Shown here piece by piece: positions 1-4,568 of a stretch of 6,230 nucleotides of DNA (positions within the stretch are counted from its first letter, which is position 1; each line of letters begins with the position of its first letter). The position numbers and the translations under genes were made by a program. The stretch comes from an uncultured Spirochaetales bacterium (GTDB taxonomy: Bacteria; Spirochaetota; Spirochaetia; Sphaerochaetales; Sphaerochaetaceae): positions 1-6,230 of the forward strand of contig CAKQTF010000063.1 of assembly GCA_934276695.1 (NCBI GenBank). The letters run 5' to 3'. The notes beneath the pieces are model-generated. The model saw only the letters and a program-made list of their open reading frames with translations, searched no databases and had not been told where the DNA came from.

Positions 1-723
1 CTTATTGGCGGGGATAGAATAACAGCACTCCGTGCTTATTCAAATAAATCCTCAAACAACAAAGATAGAGTCAGAACATCGACTGGTGGATGGAAGACAA
101 ATCTTGTAGTTGCTTATGATAATCTTGTCCAGGTACAGTTCGGTATCTCTCCTAAGATTAGCAGTACTACAGCTACAACATCCAACGCAATCGTTACATC
201 AGCTCTTATCGCTCCAGCTAACGGTGTGAAGATATCTGTAGGTTATGCACTTAATGCTGATGAAACAACAAAGAATGTTGTGTTCGGTGCAGCTAACATA
301 GACATTGCTAAGCTTGCTGATCTCGATTTCACAATTGGAGTTGCTGCTTCTGATAAGTTTGGATTCGAAGGCGATAACAAGAAGAACACTCTTGCTGCAG
401 AGGTTTATGGAGCAGTTAAGGGGATTTCTCTCAATGCTGAATACTCTCTTGTAACAACAGATGATGCCGGAACAAAAACAAATAAGCATGGGTTCCACGT
501 TGGCGCAGATTTCTCTAATCTCGTAGCAAATTCAACAATTGATGCATATGTTGGTTCTGGGAATGTTTCTGATTTCAGCAACAATTGGTACATCGGTGCA
601 GATCTTGGATACAAGGTTTCCGGTGTTGGGTTCAATCTTGGACTTGAGTACAATGTTGGAGGATCTTACAACTACAGCAGCAATGGATTCCTTGTTGTTC
701 CAAGCATTTCAGTTGCGTTCTAA
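1..723 (+). CDS. Outer-membrane beta-barrel protein, 5' end missing (paralogue of the next gene)
   Basis: Frame 1 is open from the first base to the TAA at 721-723, giving 240 residues of a protein whose start lies left of the window. The visible part is made of alternating hydrophobic/polar strands rich in Gly, Tyr, Asn and Ser, with no transmembrane helix, and ends Ser-Val-Ala-Phe. A C-terminal Phe is the usual recognition signal for the BAM machinery that inserts outer-membrane barrels. It aligns with the downstream protein: DIAKLADLDF (codons 101-110) matches DVAKLAGLDF there, and the block at codons 198-218 (IGADLGYK, then SGVGF) shares about 12 of 21 residues. By that alignment roughly 110 N-terminal residues, including the signal peptide, are missing. 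Leu is only CTT/CTC, and Phe is almost only TTC. It is probably a porin-like or surface protein; substrate and pore function cannot be read from sequence. A GTG at 226 could be taken as a start, but the open frame and homology continue upstream of it. Confidence 0.88.
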   Translation, partial: LIGGDRITALRAYSNKSSNNKDRVRTSTGGWKTNLVVAYDNLVQVQFGISPKISSTTATTSNAIVTSALIAPANGVKISVGYALNADETTKNVVFGAANIDIAKLADLDFTIGVAASDKFGFEGDNKKNTLAAEVYGAVKGISLNAEYSLVTTDDAGTKTNKHGFHVGADFSNLVANSTIDAYVGSGNVSDFSNNWYIGADLGYKVSGVGFNLGLEYNVGGSYNYSSNGFLVVPSISVAF

Positions 724-740
724 TTCAGAAAACTGTTTAT

Positions 741-775
741 CAGCTCAGGCATAATGTCTGAGCTGTTATATTCTG
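741..775 (+). terminator. Intrinsic terminator of the first barrel gene
   Basis: A 10-bp stem, CAGCTCAGGC (741-750) with GTCTGAGCTG (756-765), contains one G-T wobble and closes a 5-base ATAAT loop. It starts 17 bases after the stop codon. The following TTATATTCT is only a weak T-tract, so termination may be incomplete. Position and stem quality make this the likely end of the first barrel transcript. Confidence 0.7.
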
Positions 776-776
776 A

Positions 777-795
777 TTGATAGGAACTGTATCAA
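777..795. repeat. Short perfect inverted repeat TTGATA-N7-TATCAA
   Basis: Two 6-base arms, 777-782 and 790-795, are exact reverse complements separated by GGAACTG. The 19-base dyad resembles the size of a dimeric repressor operator. It lies just after the terminator of the upstream gene and well before the putative promoter of the next one, so an operator role is only a guess. Arms this short can also occur by chance in AT-rich DNA. Confidence 0.4.
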
Positions 796-800
796 AAGTG

Positions 801-849
801 GCTGAAAAGACAGCATAAGACTTATTACTTTGGATAATGTCTTTTTAGC
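801..849. repeat. Long-stem inverted repeat (12-bp arms) in the intergenic region
   Basis: GCTGAAAAGACA (801-812) pairs with TGTCTTTTTAGC (838-849) over 12 positions, 11 Watson-Crick plus one G-U if transcribed. The loop is 25 bases. The T-run is inside the stem and is followed by AAAGTGAGG, so this is not a normal + strand rho-independent terminator. It could be a structured RNA, a decayed mobile-repeat unit or a regulatory dyad. No protein-coding potential was seen across it. Confidence 0.5.
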
Positions 850-886
850 AAAGTGAGGTGAATAAACTAAGTAAGTTCTTTTAGAT

Positions 887-922
887 AAATGTATCCAGAT
901 TTTCTACTTTGCAGATACATTT
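887..922. repeat. Perfect 9-bp inverted repeat around the putative -35 region
   Basis: AAATGTATC (887-895) and GATACATTT (914-922) are exact reverse complements with an 18-base spacer. The right arm also overlaps an alternative small hairpin, GCAGA (911-915) with TCTGC (924-928), so two mutually exclusive foldings are possible. The candidate -35 hexamer of the next gene (908-913) lies in the spacer and abuts the right arm. A bound protein here could therefore affect transcription of the second barrel gene; this is inference from position. Confidence 0.5.
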
Positions 923-936
923 TTCTGCACTCTAAT
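908..936 (+). promoter_or_regulatory. Candidate sigma-70-type promoter of the second barrel gene
   Basis: TTTGCA (908-913, 4 of 6 matches to TTGACA) is followed after exactly 17 bases by TCTAAT (931-936, 5 of 6 matches to TATAAT). Transcription would start near 943 and leave a leader of about 59 bases before the ATG at 1002. TAATAT at 933-938 is an overlapping alternative -10. The -35 is weak, which would fit regulation through the flanking inverted repeat, but no start-site evidence exists. Confidence 0.45.
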
Positions 937-1001
937 ATGCATTAACCGCAGAAAAAGCGCATTCCAGTACATCCAAATCACAGTTTTCCTGTCGAGGAAG
1001 T

Positions 1002-2027
1002 ATGAAAAAAATACTCACAATTGCACTTGTTGCAGTTCTCGCAGCTACATCAGTATTCGCTGGTGTGAACTTCTCTGGAAGATTCAGACAGGGATACAAA
1101 TTCACATTCGCAGAAGGACAGGATTTCGCATCTGCTTCATGGAAGACAGAAGAAGCAAAGTTCGCTATCAAGGCATCTGATGACAATGGCGTATGGTCTG
1201 TCAGCCTTAAGAATGTCGGTGTACTCGACTCAAATGATAAGTGGGCAGCAAATGCATCTGTAAGCCTCACAAAGATCCTTGCAGCAGCAGGTGTTGATAC
1301 AGGTGACTTCAGCCTCGCTCTCAGCCTCGGCAACAACTCAAAGATGACTGGTCTTTCTGCTTATAATGATGTAACAGGAAATGAGTACTACAAGCTCAAG
1401 AACAACGGCTCAGAGTCATTCCAGCTCGCAGCTGCTTATGGCAAGCTTGTTAAGTTCAACATCGCAGCTGATCCTACAAACAAGGGTGGTAACAAGCCTT
1501 CAACAGTAGTCAGCCTTTCAACAGAGCCTGTAAATGGTCTCTCAGTAGCTGCAGCATATGCTTATAGAGGCTATTTCAATGAAGCAGCATCTGGCGCAGC
1601 AGTAACAGCAGACCACATGATCGGTGCATCTGTTAAGGTTGATGTTGCTAAGCTTGCTGGCCTTGACTTCAAGCTCAATGTATCTGCATATGACAACGTT
1701 GCACTCGGAGACAGCAAGGTGAACTCATTCGCAGCTGCTGTTGAGGGCGGAGTTGACGTAGTTGATGGATTCGTAGAATTCGCAATGAAGAATGCAGAGA
1801 GCGCAAACGTATATGCACTCAATACACAGGTCAACTTCAACATCGTTGATGGCCTCGGACTTGATGCATACTTCAACATTGCAGATCTCTCAAAGACAGG
1901 TGACACATTCTCAGTTGGTGCAGATGCATCCTACAAGCTTTCTGGCGTACAGTTCGCACTCAATGCTGAATATGCTAGAGCAAGCAAGGCATTCTCTGTA
2001 ACACCAAAGATGATCATCGTATTCTAA
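1002..2027 (+). CDS. Outer-membrane beta-barrel (porin-like) protein, probably abundant
   Basis: The 341-residue product begins with a clear Sec signal peptide: Met-Lys-Lys, a hydrophobic core rich in Ala, Leu and Val, and a Val-Phe-Ala cleavage site after residue 20. The mature protein starts GVNFSGRF and is built of short alternating strands with Gly/Asn/Asp turns. It ends Met-Ile-Ile-Val-Phe, the aromatic C-terminus expected of a BAM-inserted barrel. It is homologous to the upstream partial gene, most clearly at DVAKLAGLDF (214-223) and at 305-325 (VGADASYK, SGVQF). The ATG is preceded by GAGGAAG at 994-1000, a purine-rich ribosome site with rather short spacing, and by the signal peptide, so the start is secure. 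Every Leu codon is CTC or CTT, every Phe is TTC, every Arg is AGA, and Thr is nearly always ACA. This narrow choice points to strong expression. A major surface or porin-like protein is likely, but transport activity is not demonstrated by sequence. Confidence 0.9.
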   Translation: MKKILTIALVAVLAATSVFAGVNFSGRFRQGYKFTFAEGQDFASASWKTEEAKFAIKASDDNGVWSVSLKNVGVLDSNDKWAANASVSLTKILAAAGVDTGDFSLALSLGNNSKMTGLSAYNDVTGNEYYKLKNNGSESFQLAAAYGKLVKFNIAADPTNKGGNKPSTVVSLSTEPVNGLSVAAAYAYRGYFNEAASGAAVTADHMIGASVKVDVAKLAGLDFKLNVSAYDNVALGDSKVNSFAAAVEGGVDVVDGFVEFAMKNAESANVYALNTQVNFNIVDGLGLDAYFNIADLSKTGDTFSVGADASYKLSGVQFALNAEYARASKAFSVTPKMIIVF

Positions 2028-2055
2028 TCTGGAATACACACAGTCAGCTAAATCT

Positions 2056-2089
2056 ATGGAGTGCCATGATGGCACTCCATCCTGCTTTT
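2056..2089 (+). terminator. Strong intrinsic terminator after the second barrel gene
   Basis: ATGGAGTGCC (2056-2065) and GGCACTCCAT (2071-2080) form a perfect 10-bp stem with a 5-base ATGAT loop, starting 28 bases after the stop codon. CCTGCTTTT follows, placing a short T-run several bases beyond the stem. It is the most regular hairpin in the window. Confidence 0.8.
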
Positions 2090-2116
2090 GAAAGAACAGA
2101 TACGGCAGATATGACC

Positions 2117-2153
2117 AAGAGCTCAGGATTTATCCTGCATAGCTCTTTTCTTT
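2117..2153 (+). terminator. Second, back-up intrinsic terminator
   Basis: AAGAGCT-CAGGA (2117-2128) pairs with TCCTG (2133-2137) and AGCTCTT (2141-2147). The loop is TTTA and there is a 3-base CAT bulge on the 3' side. A T-rich run (TTTTCTTT, 2146-2153) follows directly. Compared with the hairpin just upstream, the stem is bulged but the T-tract is better, so the pair would isolate the barrel gene from the efflux operon. Confidence 0.65.
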
Positions 2154-2244
2154 ATTTATATAACTTACTTAATTCTTTTATATATAAATAATTATCTAAT
2201 TAAAATATTCATATACTCTCCATATTTCTACATTGAATCGATAT

Positions 2245-2272
2245 TTGAAATAGCCATCAGAGGTCATAGAAT
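2245..2272 (+). promoter_or_regulatory. Candidate sigma-70-type promoter of the efflux operon
   Basis: TTGAAA (2245-2250, 5 of 6) and TAGAAT (2267-2272, 5 of 6) are separated by 16 bases. The predicted start near 2279 gives a leader of about 25 bases ending in a GAGG ribosome site (2292-2295), 8 bases before the ATG at 2304. The region upstream, about 2148-2230, is very AT-rich, includes the palindrome TTTATATATAAA (2177-2188), and could act as an UP-like element. It contains other TATA-like hexamers, so the choice of promoter is tentative. Confidence 0.45.
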
Positions 2273-2303
2273 CAAAGAGAAAAAAATATATGAGGTCCAC
2301 AAA

Positions 2304-3611
2304 ATGCGTAGAATCCCGATTTTTCTTATGCTGGCTTTTCTAGCTGTATCCACCATTGGCGCAGAAGCGCTTTCGCTAGATGATGCAGTTGAAGAGGCAA
2401 AGGCAAACAACATCTCACTTGAGATTGCGAGAATGCAGCTGAAGCAGAATCTCAGAAATGCATCTACTATCTCATCATGGCTGCCGGATTTCACACTGAA
2501 CGGCAGCATCACAACATCCGCAAGTGCAATTGACAGAAGCTGGTCATCGCCAATGAGTGCAACAATGAATATAGGAGTCTCATATTCCATTGGGACTTCG
2601 GATATCGGGACAGCAGAAAAGGCCAGAATAAATGAGACAATCGCAAATCTCTCATATGCCATGAATGCTGCTTCATTAGAAGAAAGCGTGACTATTGCAT
2701 ACATAAATCTTCAGGGTATGATCATCAGTATTGAGTCTAGCAGACTGAATTGCTCAAGTCTGCAGAGATCACTTGATAGCACTAAAGAGAAATATGAATC
2801 AGGCCAGGCAAGTGAACTTGACTTATATGAAGCAGAGCTTGCACTCAGAGAAGCGGAATACAACCTTAAGGCACTGCAGGATTCCTATGATATCTCGCTT
2901 GACAGCTTCAGGACACTGACAGGGATTTCTGATGATGAGATTGAGCTTGTGACTATTGAATATGCAGAAGAGCTATCGCTTCCGAGTGCAGAAGAGCTTA
3001 TTGCAAAGCATTCCTCATCAATTCTCAGTCTCCAGAGTGCAGATGCTTCTGTCAGAAAAGCTGAAAACAGCTTAAAGTCCACGAAGATAAGCAGCTATTA
3101 TCCATCTGTATCATTCTCCGCTGGATGGGACCTTACAGGAAGCGCAAATGTAAGCTCTTCGTGGAATGCTGGCACATCTGCTTCAGATAACTTCTATGGA
3201 AGGCTTACTGTTTCTGTCCCGATAAGCAGCTATATCCCTGGATCAAGCGGAAACAACAGTATAAAGAATGCTGAGGATGATGTGGAGATTGCAAAGCTTG
3301 AAGTGGCAAACCAAAGGCAGGCAGCAATATCTGAAATAAGAGGCGATATAGCAACAATCAGACAGCAGGATGAGAATATCGCACTGGCTGAGCAGCGGTC
3401 AGAGATAGCAAACAAGACCCTTGAGCTGAGAAAAGAGGCGTATGATGCCGGAATATCATCACTTTCGGATCTTCTTACAGCAGAGAACAATGTGCTCTCA
3501 GCCCAGCTATCATTGGATTCTGCACGGATTACGCAGCTCCTCTCAGTCTATAACCTATGCTTTGATCTTGGAATCACAAGAGAAGAGCTTGAAGCAGAGT
3601 ACTCAATTTAA
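2304..3611 (+). CDS. TolC-family outer-membrane efflux channel
   Basis: This 435-residue protein is the outer-membrane exit duct of the tripartite pump encoded here. A signal peptide (hydrophobic residues 4-18, Ala-Glu-Ala cleavage site at 20-22) is followed by LSLDDAVEEAKANN, the usual opening of the TolC/OEP family. The internal duplication typical of the family is visible. KYESGQASELDLYEAE (163-178) and AYDAGISSLSDLLTAE (379-394) are equivalent positions at the second long helix of each repeat, each followed by Leu/Ala-rich coiled-coil sequence. Ser/Gly/Tyr-rich stretches around 62-98 and 264-310 would be the membrane beta strands. There is no lipobox Cys, so it is not a lipoprotein as OprM is. 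The length is normal for the family. GAGG at 2292-2295 supports the start. It is the first gene of the operon, 12 bases ahead of the adaptor gene. The order channel-adaptor-permease resembles besC-besA-besB of Borrelia burgdorferi, as I recall it. The substrate is unknown. Confidence 0.93.
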   Translation: MRRIPIFLMLAFLAVSTIGAEALSLDDAVEEAKANNISLEIARMQLKQNLRNASTISSWLPDFTLNGSITTSASAIDRSWSSPMSATMNIGVSYSIGTSDIGTAEKARINETIANLSYAMNAASLEESVTIAYINLQGMIISIESSRLNCSSLQRSLDSTKEKYESGQASELDLYEAELALREAEYNLKALQDSYDISLDSFRTLTGISDDEIELVTIEYAEELSLPSAEELIAKHSSSILSLQSADASVRKAENSLKSTKISSYYPSVSFSAGWDLTGSANVSSSWNAGTSASDNFYGRLTVSVPISSYIPGSSGNNSIKNAEDDVEIAKLEVANQRQAAISEIRGDIATIRQQDENIALAEQRSEIANKTLELRKEAYDAGISSLSDLLTAENNVLSAQLSLDSARITQLLSVYNLCFDLGITREELEAEYSI

Positions 3612-3623
3612 CTAGGAGATATA

Positions 3624-4559
3624 ATGAACATGAAAGGAAAAACATTTGATCATATAATCACGATAATACTTACTCTCGTATGCATTGGTCTTGCAGTGGC
3701 CGTCTTTGTAAGAAGCTCTGGAGAAAACCAGCAGGATGGGAGAATGCCAGGGATGGACCGGCAGAATGAAGCAGCCTCTCAGTCTGCTGTTAATGTCAAT
3801 GCTGTCACAGCAGAGCCCTCGGAGTTCATTAAGACAAGAAGGCTTTCCGGTGAGATATCGTCCCTAGATAAGGATATTCCGGTCACTTCTGAAATTGCAG
3901 GAAAGGTCGCCAGAATAGCTGTACAGAGAGGAGACAGCGTAAGAAAAGGCGATGTGCTTCTCTATATTGATCCATCAAAGCCTGGGATGAGCTATAAGGA
4001 AAGCGCAGTCACTGCACCTGCTGATGGAATTGTATACGAAGTGAATGTAAGTGATGGGATGTCTGTCTCAACAAGCACATCACTTGTCCTGATACGCGGT
4101 GACAGGACCCTCAAAATAGATATAAATATCCCAGAGAAGGACATCGGAACAGTCACGCTTGGAGCAGAGGCAACAGTGAGAAGCATTGCATATCCAGATA
4201 GGGAATGGAATGCAGAGATCACTTATTTATCTGATTCGCTCAGCACAGCATCAAGGACGCTTCCTGCGGAGCTTTCAATCATTGGAGATACAGAAGGCCT
4301 CATTGAGGGAATGTATGTATCAGCAGAGGTTGAAGTGAAGAAGACGGAGGATGTAATCATAGTCCCATCAAGCGCTGTCTCATCCTATGCTGGAAACAGT
4401 GTCGTTTATCTTGTAGCTGACGGAAAAGCAGTCCGCACTGTCGTAGAGACAGGGGATTCTGATTCTGAGAGCACGGTGATCACTTCCGGAATATCAGCAG
4501 GAGACATCGTTATCACAGCAGGTAATGTAACTGATGGAACATCAGTCGCCATTGTCTAA
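3624..4559 (+). CDS. RND efflux periplasmic adaptor (HlyD/MFP family) lacking the alpha-hairpin
   Basis: The 311-residue adaptor should link the inner-membrane pump to the TolC-like channel. An N-terminal hydrophobic segment (about 11-29) serves as membrane anchor; its Cys20 does not sit in a lipobox. A flexible Gln/Ser-rich linker follows (31-56). The lipoyl-like half-motifs are at 85-116 (VTSEIAGKV, then RGDSVRKGDVLLYID) and 128-158 (AVTAPADGIVYEV, then LVLIRG). They are joined by only about 11 residues (117-127), whereas AcrA or MacA place a long helical coiled-coil hairpin there. The beta-barrel domain (about 162-240) and membrane-proximal domain (about 241-311, including IIVPSSAV) are present. 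The crystal structure of Borrelia BesA was reported, as I recall, to lack the hairpin too, which fits this operon. AGGAGA at 3614-3619 supports ATG 3624; the ATG at 3630, two codons downstream, is a less favoured alternative. The permease gene starts 9 bases after its stop codon. Confidence 0.93.
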   Translation: MNMKGKTFDHIITIILTLVCIGLAVAVFVRSSGENQQDGRMPGMDRQNEAASQSAVNVNAVTAEPSEFIKTRRLSGEISSLDKDIPVTSEIAGKVARIAVQRGDSVRKGDVLLYIDPSKPGMSYKESAVTAPADGIVYEVNVSDGMSVSTSTSLVLIRGDRTLKIDINIPEKDIGTVTLGAEATVRSIAYPDREWNAEITYLSDSLSTASRTLPAELSIIGDTEGLIEGMYVSAEVEVKKTEDVIIVPSSAVSSYAGNSVVYLVADGKAVRTVVETGDSDSESTVITSGISAGDIVITAGNVTDGTSVAIV

Positions 4560-4563
4560 GGAG
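4558..4563 (+). promoter_or_regulatory. Ribosome binding site overlapping the adaptor stop codon
   Basis: AAGGAG at 4558-4563 shares its first two bases with the TAA stop (4557-4559) of the adaptor gene and lies 5 bases before the ATG at 4569. A near-consensus site embedded in the stop suggests that translation of adaptor and permease is coupled. It also fixes the permease start. Confidence 0.75.
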
Positions 4564-4568
4564 AGCTT

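Noticed and set aside
801..849. 12-bp stem considered as a transcription terminator
   Set aside because: Its T-run is part of the stem and no T-tract follows on the + strand. On the - strand no gene leads into it.
889..945. Possible 18-codon leader peptide ahead of the second barrel gene
   Set aside because: There is no ribosome site before its ATG, and it begins upstream of the proposed transcription start, so translation is unlikely.
932..1336. Reverse-strand open frame (134 codons) over the start of the second barrel gene
   Set aside because: It is a shadow of the strongly codon-biased barrel gene; no independent start context or recognisable product.
2264..2704. Reverse-strand open frame (146 codons) overlapping the TolC-like gene and its promoter
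   Set aside because: It is antisense to the signal peptide and first repeat of a well-supported channel gene, and its product has no family resemblance.
3666..3690. Cys20 of the adaptor as a lipoprotein attachment site
   Set aside because: The residues before the Cys are Thr-Leu-Val, which lack the small residues at -2 and -1 of a lipobox, and the hydrophobic segment continues past it as a membrane anchor.
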